Assembly: GCA_021805305.1 (NCBI GenBank)
Contig: JAJZFO010000353.1
Span: forward strand, 1 to 11,969
Source of the DNA: Actinomycetes bacterium
Lineage (GTDB): Bacteria; Actinomycetota; Acidimicrobiia; Acidimicrobiales; RAAP-2
Direction: 5' to 3'
DNA length: 11,969 nucleotides
Shown here: positions 1 through 6,567 of the stretch, piece by piece
How positions within the stretch are numbered: the stretch's first letter is position 1
How the letters are laid out: each line of letters begins with the position of its first letter
The notes under the pieces: model-generated
Databases searched by the model: none
What the model saw: the letters and a program-made list of their open reading frames with translations, nothing else
What the model was told of the DNA's origin: nothing
Made by a program: the position numbers and the translations under genes

Positions 1-1
1 C

Positions 2-1180
2 GGCGTGCGCAAACTCGGCGTCCCGTTCCAACCGGAGTTGGCCATGGGGGCCATCGGCGAAGGCGGCGTGATCGTGCGCGAGGAGTACGTGCTCGCCACC
101 ACGCGGGTGTCGCCGAGTGAATTCGAGCTCGTGGAGCGGACCGAGCGCGGCACCCTGAACACGGCGCTGGAGCGCTTCCGACGGGGCCGCAATGCGTTCC
201 CACTCACTCGAAGGGTGGTGGTCATCGTCGACGACGGTCTGGCCACCGGGTCGACGGCGCGAGCGGCGTGTCGCGTCGCACGCCAGCGCGGGGCCTCGAG
301 AATTGTGCTGGCCGTACCGGTCGCCCCCGCGGACGTCGCGGCGGCATTTGACGAGGCGGACCAGGTCATCGCGGCGGCGACGCCCGAACTCTTCGCCGCC
401 GTGGGCCGCCACTACCGTGATTTTCGCCCGACCTCGGACGAGGAGGTGATCGGGGCGCTCGATGCGGCGGCCGAACGCGTGCGTCGCGCCGGGCAGACCC
501 ACGAGCCGGCCGACTTCGATGGCGAGATCACGTTCCTCGCCGACGGGGTGGAACTCGCGGGACACCTGCACCTCCCCGAGCGGACCCGGGCGGTCGTCAT
601 CTTCGCCCACGGAAGCGGCAGCAGTCGATGGAGTCCACGCAATCACTACGTCGCCGACATCCTCTACGAGGCCGGGATGGGCACGTTGCTCCTCGACCTG
701 CTGACGCCCTCGGAGGAACGAGATCGCCGTCTCGTCTTTGACGTCGAACTCCTCGCCGCCCGGCTCGTCGCGGCGACGCGATGGGTGCGGGCGCGTCGCG
801 GGACCGAACAGGTCGCCATCGGCTACTTCGGGGCCAGCACGGGCGCGGGCGCCGCACTGGTGGCTGCCGCGAGGGTGCCCGATGAGGTCTCGGCCGTCGT
901 CGCACGAGGCGGGCGCCCCGATCTCGCGGGCCCTCACCTCGGCCGCGTGCGGACGCCCACCCTCCTCATCGTCGGTGGTGGGGACACGACCATGCTCGAG
1001 CTCAATCGCCAAGCCCTGCGTCGGATCGCGGCGCCGGCGCGTCTCGCAGTAGTGGCGCACGCCACCCACCTCTTCGAGGAACCCGGCACGCTGGCCGAGG
1101 CCGCCGAGGCCGCCGATCTCGCCCGTGACTTCTTCCTCGCCGAACTTCTGGTCCCCCACGACACGCGAGAACACGCGTGA
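2..1180 (+). CDS. Phosphoribosyltransferase-alpha/beta hydrolase fusion (5' end missing)
   Basis: The frame is open to the left edge, so the true start lies outside the window. Residue numbers count from the GTG at position 5. Residues 1-150 resemble a type I phosphoribosyltransferase. They include the RKLGVP...ELAMGAIGEGG segment typical of this family and a PRPP-binding loop, VDDGLATGST, at about 75-84. Residues 170-391 form an alpha/beta hydrolase of dienelactone-hydrolase type. An oxyanion-region FAHGSGSS lies at about 200-207, the nucleophile Ser278 sits in GASTG, a likely acid Asp327 in GGGD, and His355 in ATH. All three triad residues are therefore present. Fusions of this kind are known in actinobacteria and proteobacteria, but their substrate is not established and I assign none. 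The gene ends with TGA and no gene clearly follows on the same strand. Confidence 0.88.
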   Translation, partial: GVRKLGVPFQPELAMGAIGEGGVIVREEYVLATTRVSPSEFELVERTERGTLNTALERFRRGRNAFPLTRRVVVIVDDGLATGSTARAACRVARQRGASRIVLAVPVAPADVAAAFDEADQVIAAATPELFAAVGRHYRDFRPTSDEEVIGALDAAAERVRRAGQTHEPADFDGEITFLADGVELAGHLHLPERTRAVVIFAHGSGSSRWSPRNHYVADILYEAGMGTLLLDLLTPSEERDRRLVFDVELLAARLVAATRWVRARRGTEQVAIGYFGASTGAGAALVAAARVPDEVSAVVARGGRPDLAGPHLGRVRTPTLLIVGGGDTTMLELNRQALRRIAAPARLAVVAHATHLFEEPGTLAEAAEAADLARDFFLAELLVPHDTREHA

Positions 1181-1416
1181 ACGAGGCACCGCCATCGGGG
1201 AGTGACGATGAGACCAGGTCGCTCGCGCGACCGCTGAAGGGACCGACCTCGACGCACTGGCGTGGGCCGAGACGTCCCCGTCACTGCGTCCGCTCTACCA
1301 CGAGGGTCCCCCGAGCGAATCCGAACGCCAGACGGCGCCCAGCGGATGTTGACGTGAACCACGACGAGCGCCGATCCGATCCGAAACGTCGACGCGCCGC
1401 GCGCGACGACGTTGGG
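1181..1416. other. Intergenic gap between two gene ends
   Basis: This 236-bp stretch lies between the hydrolase stop (+) and the thioesterase stop (-), a convergent arrangement. I see no tRNA, no clear intrinsic terminator with a T tract, and no convincing gene. One stop-free stretch (1212-1349, + strand, 46 codons) has plausible protein-like composition but no ATG or GTG start. It could be chance or a remnant. Confidence 0.4.
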
Positions 1417-1905
1417 TCACAGGCCGAAGTCCTCGGGCATCTCCACGGCGACCACGGTGGCGCGCACCGTCGTGACATCATGGGCCCACACGCTGGTCTC
1501 GACGGTCACCTTACGTCCGCTGATCTCGCTCACCCGCCCGCGCAGCGTCAATTCCGGGCCGAGCGGGGTGGGTCGCAGGAACGTCACCTGCAATGATCCG
1601 GTGACGAAACGAAGGGGCGGCGAACTATCCATTGTTCGCTGTTGGGCACGATAGAGCGCCGCGGCGGCGGTGCCGGTGCTGTGACAATCGATCAACGACG
1701 CGAGGAGTCCTCCGTACACGAAGCCGGGTACCGCGATGTGAAACGCCGCCGGGGTGAAGCGCGTCTCGCTCTCCTCCCCCGCCCAGAACGTACGAATCCG
1801 GTACCCGTGTTCGTTCAGGCGTCCGCAGCCGTAACAGTGCGCGAGGTGCTCGGGGTAGTAGTCCTGGAATGCGAGCATGGTGACGGGCCGTCCATCCGTA
1901 GTCAT
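1417..1905 (-). CDS. PaaI-family hotdog thioesterase
   Basis: The 162-residue product has the layout of PaaI-type acyl-CoA thioesterases, which hydrolyse CoA thioesters in the cytoplasm as hotdog-fold oligomers. Evidence is the segment HIAVPGFVYGGLLASL at 56-71 followed by IDCHSTGTA, which forms the central hotdog helix and its flanking turn. The C-terminal half is rich in strands (LRFVTGSLQVTFLRPTPLG, then RGRVSEISGRKVTVE). An N-terminal HCYGCG motif (Cys24, Cys27) is common in this subgroup and could bind metal. Met10 is an alternative start and would give the N-terminus MLAFQDYYPEH usual for the family. Neither start has a strong ribosome binding site. It lies 64 bp downstream of the DUF1801 gene on the same strand and may share its transcript. 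The acyl substrate is unknown. Confidence 0.85.
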   Translation of the reverse strand: MTTDGRPVTMLAFQDYYPEHLAHCYGCGRLNEHGYRIRTFWAGEESETRFTPAAFHIAVPGFVYGGLLASLIDCHSTGTAAAALYRAQQRTMDSSPPLRFVTGSLQVTFLRPTPLGPELTLRGRVSEISGRKVTVETSVWAHDVTTVRATVVAVEMPEDFGL

Positions 1906-1969
1906 CCGAATGGTACCCGGGACTGGCGCGGCGCCGGCGCCCGCCGCGACGTCACCGGACGGGCAACCC

Positions 1970-2380
1970 TCAACGGACCGCTGTCGTCAAGAGTTCGACC
2001 ACGCGCTTCTTGTCGGCCGCCGTCAACTTGGTGACCGCGTAGGCGTTGGGCCAGAGATTGCCCTCGTCGAGCCTCGCGGCCTCTTGAAAACCGATGGTGG
2101 CGTAGCGGACATTGAACTTGGCGGCGCTCTGGAAGAAGACCACGACCTTGCCGTCGGCGTTCGTGTACGCCGGCATGCCGTACCAGGTCTTGGCGCGCAG
2201 GTCGGTGTGCTTCTTCACCAGTTGATGCAACGTTTCGGCCAATTCCTTGTCACTGCCGGTCATCTCCTCGATGGCGGCCAGGCACGCCGCCTCTAGGTCC
2301 GCGCCCGCCTTAGCGGCCTTGGCCTCGGCCGCCGCCGCGCGCATCGCGGCCTTCTCTTCCTTACTGAACGTTGCGCCCAC
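1970..2380 (-). CDS. DUF1801 / YdhG-like protein
   Basis: The product resembles small DUF1801 proteins, a family including Bacillus YdhG/FrataxinA-like proteins, some linked to iron handling. The characteristic segment is the central AKTWYGMPAYTNADGKVVVFFQ, followed by FNVRYATIGF and a C-terminal AADKKRVVELL helix. The N-terminus is an Ala/Lys/Glu-rich helix. I chose the GTG at 2380 because AGGAG (complement of 2387-2391) lies 6 nt upstream. This gives the N-terminus MGATFSKEEKAAMR, 136 residues. ATG codons at 2413 and 2404 in the same frame are alternatives without a comparable ribosome binding site. The gene precedes the thioesterase gene. Function in this organism cannot be stated beyond family membership. 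Confidence 0.82.
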   Translation of the reverse strand: MGATFSKEEKAAMRAAAAEAKAAKAGADLEAACLAAIEEMTGSDKELAETLHQLVKKHTDLRAKTWYGMPAYTNADGKVVVFFQSAAKFNVRYATIGFQEAARLDEGNLWPNAYAVTKLTAADKKRVVELLTTAVR

Positions 2381-2386
2381 GGCCTT

Positions 2387-2391
2387 CTCCT
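2387..2391 (-). promoter_or_regulatory. Ribosome binding site deciding the DUF1801 start
   Basis: On the - strand this reads AGGAG, 6 nt before GTG at 2380. The upstream in-frame ATG codons (2404, 2413) would place this motif inside the coding region. Confidence 0.55.
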
Positions 2392-2518
2392 GTCCACTCC
2401 ACATTGCCCGCATCGATCATGGCACGCGAGGCGACGATCCGCCACCAGGCACCCTTTCGCGCGCCCTCGCCCCACGCACCCCGTCACCACGGTGAACGGG
2501 TCGCACGACGAGGAAGTC

Positions 2519-2539
2519 GGTGGGGCTACGAACCCCACC
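2519..2539. repeat. Perfect 7-bp inverted repeat hairpin
   Basis: GGTGGGG (2519-2525) and CCCCACC (2533-2539) can pair around a 7-nt loop. A second, weaker hairpin with a bulge lies at 2480-2500. Both sit in the 254-bp gap upstream of the DUF1801 gene. They may be leader structure or extra transcription stops for the upstream secreted-protein gene. No T tract follows on either strand. Confidence 0.4.
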
Positions 2540-2589
2540 CGTTCCGCGGACGCCTCACCCGATACCGGCTCGCGCCGACGCCGTCACGG

Positions 2590-2658
2590 GAAAACGAAAC
2601 CGGGCGCGCCACGTCGGCGCCCGTCACCGCAGTGACGGGACCGACGCGACGCGCCCGG
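2590..2658 (-). terminator. Strong intrinsic terminator after the secreted-protein gene
   Basis: Read on the - strand, a long stem starts 9 nt after the stop codon. CCGGGCGCG (2658-2650) pairs with CGCGCCCGG (2608-2600). Nested inside, CGTCGG pairs with CCGACG, and CCCGTCAC pairs with GTGACGGG around a 4-nt loop (2628-2631). The stem is followed on the - strand by TTTCGTTTTC. This is a textbook Rho-independent terminator. Confidence 0.85.
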
Positions 2659-2667
2659 CGGGGGGGA

Positions 2668-3348
2668 CTACTTGACGCCGAAGAACAAGAACAGGTTCGT
2701 CGGGATGATCGGCGTCGTCAGGTTCTTCTTCACCTGAGAATCCAAGAAGGCGAAGGACTTGTGGGCGTTGATCGCGTTCCACTCGGCCTGACTGGTGACG
2801 CCGACGACCTTGACGTCCCACCACTCGGCCTGGCCACCGTTCTTCGTCGTGATGAAGTGCTCGTGACCGGGGGTCGCGAAGTTCTTCAGCGCTGACGTGA
2901 GTTGGGCCGCCGTGTACTGGGGGTAGAGCGGCTTGAGGGCGGGCTCGAGCGCGCTGAGGTCAATCGTGCCCGGGTGGTCGACGCACACCAGACCGGTCGG
3001 GCAGTCCATGGACATCGGGGGGACCGTGAATCCGAGCGGCACCGTGATGTAGAGCGGGTCGAAGTTCGCGGCGGGCGCCACCTTGTAGCTCGTCCCGGCC
3101 TCACAGCCCGAACTCGACGCGGCCGGCACGTGCGTGTCGCAGTAGAAGCCCATACTGTAGGTGAAGTTCACCGTGTGTCCGTTGTAGAACGACTGGGTCA
3201 TGCCGTACTCGTTAGTACCCATGCCCTTTTGCGTGGCGTTGCTCGGCGTCGTCATGGTCGCGGCACCCGCCGCGATCCCGATTCCGGCGATGGCGACCAT
3301 GGTCATGGAAGCCGCGAGCACCCGTGCGCGATATGTGAAGGTTCTCAT
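2668..3348 (-). CDS. Secreted protein of unknown function
   Basis: I do not recognise this family. The ATG at 3348 was chosen because AAAGGA (complement of 3357-3362) lies 8 nt upstream and because it places a signal peptide at the N-terminus. The basic stretch MRTFTYRARV is followed by a hydrophobic run (about 11-30) ending in AGAA. The mature part, about 195 residues, has four cysteines (70, 82, 116, 122) that could form two disulfides. It also has aromatic-rich strands (NFTYSMGFYC), a Pro-rich middle (ITVPLGFTVPPMSM), a PGHEHFI segment (160-166) and a GGQAEWWDVKVVGV segment (171-184). No lipobox, cell-wall anchor or catalytic motif is visible. It is monocistronic: its own ribosome binding site on one side and a strong terminator on the other. 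It is likely an exported globular protein. Confidence 0.75.
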   Translation of the reverse strand: MRTFTYRARVLAASMTMVAIAGIGIAAGAATMTTPSNATQKGMGTNEYGMTQSFYNGHTVNFTYSMGFYCDTHVPAASSSGCEAGTSYKVAPAANFDPLYITVPLGFTVPPMSMDCPTGLVCVDHPGTIDLSALEPALKPLYPQYTAAQLTSALKNFATPGHEHFITTKNGGQAEWWDVKVVGVTSQAEWNAINAHKSFAFLDSQVKKNLTTPIIPTNLFLFFGVK

Positions 3349-3645
3349 TGTCTTATTCCTTTTCTCCCGGCCACGGTGGTCGGGCAACAGTCTCTATTCG
3401 TCACCGTCGCGCGAATCGGATGTCGCGAACTCGAAGAACTTTGATGACCCACGCGCGGCGCGAACGCGGCCGGGTCGGCGCCGACCACTCCCTCACCGTC
3501 GACGAGGGTCAGGGCGCGTGACGATGCGATGGAGACGACGCGCGCCCGTGTCTCTCGTCGCGCGTGCGATCGACGACGTCCCGTCGAGACGAGGGGGCCA
3601 CTCGAACGCAGCGGCCGCGCGACGACGGTCGCGATGCGCCGGTCG
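3349..3645. other. Intergenic region upstream of the secreted-protein gene
   Basis: This 297-bp stretch lies between the regulator stop (3646) and the secreted-protein start. It should hold the secreted-protein promoter, but I see no convincing -10/-35 pair. Two structured elements are visible. GGTCGGCGCCGACC (3473-3486) is a perfect 14-bp palindrome. CGCGAC/GTCGCG (3618-3633, 4-nt loop) lies 12 nt past the regulator stop and could help end that transcript, although no T tract follows. Confidence 0.4.
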
Positions 3646-5115
3646 TCATCCCTCCGGGGAGGGCGCGTGACGTTCCAAGAAGTCGTAGATGGCGACGCGG
3701 TCGATCCCGGTGAACGTACCGGTGGGGATGGCGGCCAGCAAGGAGGAGTTCAGTTGGGCGCTCGGCAGGGCCATCCCGTCCCAGCGACCGGCCAGGGCGT
3801 CCGAGGGTCGTCGACAGCACCGTTCGTCGGGGCAGGTCGATTTGAAGCGCCGTCGGGTGTCGCGCCCCCGGAACCAGCGCGCGTCCTCGAAGGTGGTGCC
3901 GACGCTGACCGAGAAGAGCCCCGCCGGAGTGTTCTGGATGCTCGACGTGCACCAGTAGGTCCCGGCCGGCTTGTCGGAGTACTGGTGGTAGGGCGTGAGT
4001 TGGTCCTCCATCGAGAACACCTGGCGCGCCGCCCACCACCGACAGACGATCTGGCCCTCCACCGAGCCGAGGGCGTCGGTGGGGAACACCACGTTGTCAT
4101 TCTCGTACGCCTTGGAGATGACCCCGCTGTCGTGGACCTTCAAGAAGTGCACGGGGATCCCCAGGTGACGGGTGGCGAGGTTCGTGAAGCGGTGCGCCGC
4201 CGTCTCGTAGGGCACCGCGAAGGTGTCGCGCAAGTCCTCCACCGAGAGCTCGCGCGCCGTCTTGGCGGCGCTCAGGTAGTCGACGGCGCTGGCCTCGGGG
4301 ATGAGCAGGGCCGCAGCCAGGTAGTTGGTCTCGACGCGTTGGCGCAAGAGCTCCTCGTAGTCGCGGGGCTCCTTCAATTCGAGCACGTGCAGGGCCAGCG
4401 CCTGCAGCAACGCGGAGCGTGGATCGATACCGCGCAGATTCACCGGGAGGTAGATACGACCGTTGCGCTGGTCGGTGATGCTACGCGTCGACTTGGGGAA
4501 GTCCCCGACGTAGTGCAGGGAGAAGCCGAGGTGCTGGGCCAGTTCGGCCGCACTGCGCTGGGACAGGGGGCCACCGTGATGATCGACGCGACGCAGCAGG
4601 TCCCGGGCGATGTCTTCGAGGTGCGCGAAGTAGTTGTTGCGACCGCGCTGATCCAGTCGCAGGGCGGTGTTGGCGCGGCGCGCGATCTCCGGGGTGGACG
4701 CGCGCTCTTGGTGCAGTCGCTGGATCTCGTCGTGCAACGAGAGCACCGCGGCGATGGCGTCGTCACTCAACGACTTGCGAATCGCCAGGGGCGCGATATT
4801 GAGCGAGGAGAAGACGCTACCGCGCTGCGCGCGATCGAGCGCGATCTCGAGCGCGGCTCGTCGATTGGGGGGTTCCGCGTTCATCAGGGCGTCCACCGTG
4901 GTCGAGAGCGCCGCGGCGACCTGGCGTAGTTCGCTCACCTTGAGTTCGCGTCGACCGTTCTCGATGAGTGAGACCTGTGAGGAGGCGCGCCCGAGGCGCT
5001 GGGCGAGGTCGGCGACGGTGAATCCCTGGGCGACGCGACGTTCTCGAATACGTCGCCCGATGGCGAACGCGAGCGACGCGTCTTCGTTGGTTTCAGGGTC
5101 AGCGAGGTGGGTCAT
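3646..5115 (-). CDS. ramB: RamB/ScfR-type XRE regulator of acetate and glyoxylate metabolism
   Basis: The 489-residue protein has the short-chain fatty-acid regulator layout. Residues about 18-78 are an XRE helix-turn-helix (IGRRIRERRVAQGFTVADLA...RASSQVSLIENGRRELK). A linker follows, then an IrrE/ImmA-like domain (about 190-330). Its protease motif is degenerate: LALHVLELKEP stands where an active HExxH would be, so it is expected to sense rather than cut. The C-terminal domain (about 340-489) carries Cys358, Cys389, Cys428, Cys433 and Cys434 and resembles the C-terminal part of RamB/PrpR. In Corynebacterium and Mycobacterium, RamB controls glyoxylate-cycle genes and PrpR senses propionyl-CoA. 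The divergent position next to aceA-aceB supports the RamB role here. The start at 5115 has no ribosome binding site, and a -10-like box lies 7 nt upstream, suggesting a leaderless message. Confidence 0.87.
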   Translation of the reverse strand: MTHLADPETNEDASLAFAIGRRIRERRVAQGFTVADLAQRLGRASSQVSLIENGRRELKVSELRQVAAALSTTVDALMNAEPPNRRAALEIALDRAQRGSVFSSLNIAPLAIRKSLSDDAIAAVLSLHDEIQRLHQERASTPEIARRANTALRLDQRGRNNYFAHLEDIARDLLRRVDHHGGPLSQRSAAELAQHLGFSLHYVGDFPKSTRSITDQRNGRIYLPVNLRGIDPRSALLQALALHVLELKEPRDYEELLRQRVETNYLAAALLIPEASAVDYLSAAKTARELSVEDLRDTFAVPYETAAHRFTNLATRHLGIPVHFLKVHDSGVISKAYENDNVVFPTDALGSVEGQIVCRWWAARQVFSMEDQLTPYHQYSDKPAGTYWCTSSIQNTPAGLFSVSVGTTFEDARWFRGRDTRRRFKSTCPDERCCRRPSDALAGRWDGMALPSAQLNSSLLAAIPTGTFTGIDRVAIYDFLERHAPSPEG

Positions 5116-5122
5116 AGTGAAA

Positions 5123-5128
5123 ATAATA
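5123..5128 (-). promoter_or_regulatory. Candidate -10 box of the regulator promoter (leaderless)
   Basis: On the - strand this reads TATTAT, fitting the actinobacterial TAnnnT pattern. Only 7 nt separate it from the ATG at 5115, so transcription would begin at or next to the start codon. No good -35 hexamer is visible at 17 bp (ATTCCG). Confidence 0.5.
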
Positions 5129-5133
5129 GCGAT

Positions 5134-5150
5134 ATTTCCGAAATACGGAA
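5134..5150. promoter_or_regulatory. Candidate operator 1 in the regulator promoter
   Basis: ATTTCCGAAAT (5134-5144) is an 11-bp palindrome with one central base. It overlaps TTCCG-AAATA-CGGAA (5136-5150), an inverted repeat with a 5-bp spacer. The site fills the region just upstream of the regulator -10 box, a position suited to autorepression. Autoregulation is known for RamB in Corynebacterium; binding here is inferred. Confidence 0.45.
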
Positions 5151-5184
5151 TAGATATCTTTGTTTTTTAATTTTTAACGTGAAA

Positions 5185-5195
5185 ATTTCTGGAAT
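5185..5195. promoter_or_regulatory. Candidate operator 2 on the aceA side
   Basis: ATTTCTGGAAT matches operator 1 (ATTTCCGAAAT) at 9 of 11 positions. It lies exactly 51 bp away, close to five helical turns, so two bound proteins could face the same side of the DNA. It sits upstream of aceA, within reach of its promoter. Confidence 0.4.
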
Positions 5196-5236
5196 CTGTC
5201 ATATCTCTTGTTACGGTGACTCCACACCACACGCAC

Positions 5237-5243
5237 AAAGGAG
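5237..5243 (+). promoter_or_regulatory. Ribosome binding site of aceA
   Basis: AAAGGAG lies 5 nt before the ATG at 5249. This favours that ATG over the in-frame GTG at 5216. Confidence 0.8.
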
Positions 5244-5248
5244 TGACA

Positions 5249-6406
5249 ATGGACACGTTACCGATGGGTTTTCAGCCCGGAGACCAGACCCAAACCGCCG
5301 AGGACCTCGAATTCGAGTGGGCCAATAACCCCCGCTGGGAGGGCGTGCGCCGTGACTACTCGGCCGCCGACGTGATCGCCTTGCGCGGACCGGTCCGCGA
5401 GGAGCGGACCCTGGCCCAGCGCGGCGCCGAACAGTTGTGGCGCCTGATCCAAGAGAGCCGTCAGGACTCCTCCTCCTGGGTCGCCGCCCTCGGCGCCCTC
5501 ACCGGCAACCAAGCGGTCGCCCAAGTGCGCGCCGGACTCCAGGCCATCTACCTCTCCGGATGGCAGGTTGCCGCCGACGCCAACCTCAGCGGGCAGACCT
5601 ACCCCGACCAGAGCCTCTACCCCGCGAACTCGGTCCCCGCTGTCGTGCGGCGCATCAACAACGCGCTGCTGCGCGCGAGTCAGATCGAGTTCCTCGAGGC
5701 TAGCGCGAACAAGGACTGGTTGGTGCCCATCGTGGCCGACGCCGAAGCGGGTTTCGGCGGGCCCCTGAACGCCTACGAATTGATGATGTCGATGATCGAG
5801 GCGGGCGCCGCCGGCGTGCACTGGGAGGACCAGCTCGCCAGCGAAAAGAAGTGTGGCCACATGGGCGGCAAGGTGCTGGTGCCCACGGGTCAGCACATCC
5901 GCACGTTGAGCGCGGCGCGACTCGCCGCGGACGTGGCGAACGTCCCCACCCTCGTCATCGCGCGCACCGACTCGTTGGCCGCCAACCTGCTCACCAGTGA
6001 TCACGACGAGCGCGACCGCGAGTTCCTCACCGGCGAGCGCACCGCCGAGGGTTTCTACGAGGTGCGCAGCGGCCTGGACGCCGCCGTCGCCCGCGGGCTC
6101 GCCTACGCCCCCTACGCCGACTTGCTGTGGGTGGAGACCGGCGAACCCGACATCGAACTGGCGCGGGTGTACGCCGAACGCTTCAAGGCGCAATTCCCTG
6201 ACAAGATGATGGCCTACAACTGCTCGCCGAGCTTCAACTGGAAGCGTCACCTCGACGACGCCCAGATTGCCAGTTTCCAGCGCGAGTTGGCCGCCATGGG
6301 CTACGCGTTCCAGTTCATCACCCTGGCCGGATTCCACTCGCTCAACCACTCGATGTTCACCCTGGCCCAGGGGTACAAGGAGCGTGCGATGAACGCCTAC
6401 GTGTAA
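5249..6406 (+). CDS. aceA: Isocitrate lyase, frame ended early by TAA
   Basis: Isocitrate lyase splits isocitrate into glyoxylate and succinate, the first step of the glyoxylate shunt. The 385-residue frame carries the family landmarks: ANNPRWEGV near the N-terminus, [15 protein letters not shown] (101-115), [13 protein letters not shown] (118-130), and the active-site signature [11 protein letters not shown] with catalytic Cys202 (200-210). [15 protein letters not shown] and [13 protein letters not shown] follow further on. The actinobacterial enzyme is about 428 residues; here the frame stops after MNAYV, where family members continue. The stop is TAA at 6404-6406. The missing tail is encoded in the same frame directly afterwards (6407-6565). 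In known structures the C-terminal segment closes over the active site, so a protein ending here would probably be inactive. Recent nonsense mutation, read-through and sequence error are all possible. Confidence 0.9.
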   Translation: MDTLPMGFQPGDQTQTAEDLEFEWANNPRWEGVRRDYSAADVIALRGPVREERTLAQRGAEQLWRLIQESRQDSSSWVAALGALTGNQAVAQVRAGLQAIYLSGWQVAADANLSGQTYPDQSLYPANSVPAVVRRINNALLRASQIEFLEASANKDWLVPIVADAEAGFGGPLNAYELMMSMIEAGAAGVHWEDQLASEKKCGHMGGKVLVPTGQHIRTLSAARLAADVANVPTLVIARTDSLAANLLTSDHDERDREFLTGERTAEGFYEVRSGLDAAVARGLAYAPYADLLWVETGEPDIELARVYAERFKAQFPDKMMAYNCSPSFNWKRHLDDAQIASFQRELAAMGYAFQFITLAGFHSLNHSMFTLAQGYKERAMNAYV

Positions 6407-6565
6407 CTCCAGGAAGCGGAGTTCGCCGCCGAGGCCAATGGGTACACCGCGACCAAGCACCAGCGCGAGGTGGGCACCGGCTACTTCGACCGCGTGGCGA
6501 CCACGTTGAACCCCCAGAGCGCCACGCTCGCCTTGGTCGGTTCCACCGAAGAGGAGCAGTTCTAG
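6407..6565 (+). pseudogene. aceA: Conserved C-terminal tail of isocitrate lyase after the in-frame TAA
   Basis: Reading on in the aceA frame gives 52 sense codons and then TAG (6563-6565). The peptide starts [19 protein letters not shown], continues [17 protein letters not shown] and ends GSTEEEQF. From memory, this closely matches the C-terminus of mycobacterial isocitrate lyase, where a Glu stands at the TAA position. GAA to TAA is a single base change. There is no frameshift and no ATG inside the tail. With the tail, the full frame is 439 codon positions including the final TAG, the expected family length. The tail shows no sign of decay, which argues that the stop is new, wrong, or read through. 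Confidence 0.9.
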
Positions 6566-6567
6566 CC

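Noticed and set aside
1300..1345. tRNA-like arm (GTTCGGATTC on the - strand)
   Set aside because: There is no matching acceptor, anticodon arm or complete cloverleaf, and the loop does not fit the TTCRA pattern.
1926..1955. GC palindromes (GGCGCCGGCGCC region) between thioesterase and DUF1801 genes
   Set aside because: They are short self-complementary GC runs, expected by chance at this base composition, with no T tract or conserved operator features.
3529..4929. 466-codon open frame on the + strand opposite the regulator
   Set aside because: It is an antisense shadow of a well-supported gene. Its translation is low-complexity Gly/Val/Arg/His-rich and it has no ribosome binding site.
5258..6460. 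400-codon open frame on the - strand opposite aceA
   Set aside because: It is a mirror of a high-GC coding sequence with Gly/Val/His-rich composition and no family resemblance.
6404..6565. Frameshift, or separate small gene, at the end of aceA
   Set aside because: The tail is in exactly the same frame as the preceding 385 codons, so no indel is involved. It has no internal ATG and no start signal of its own.
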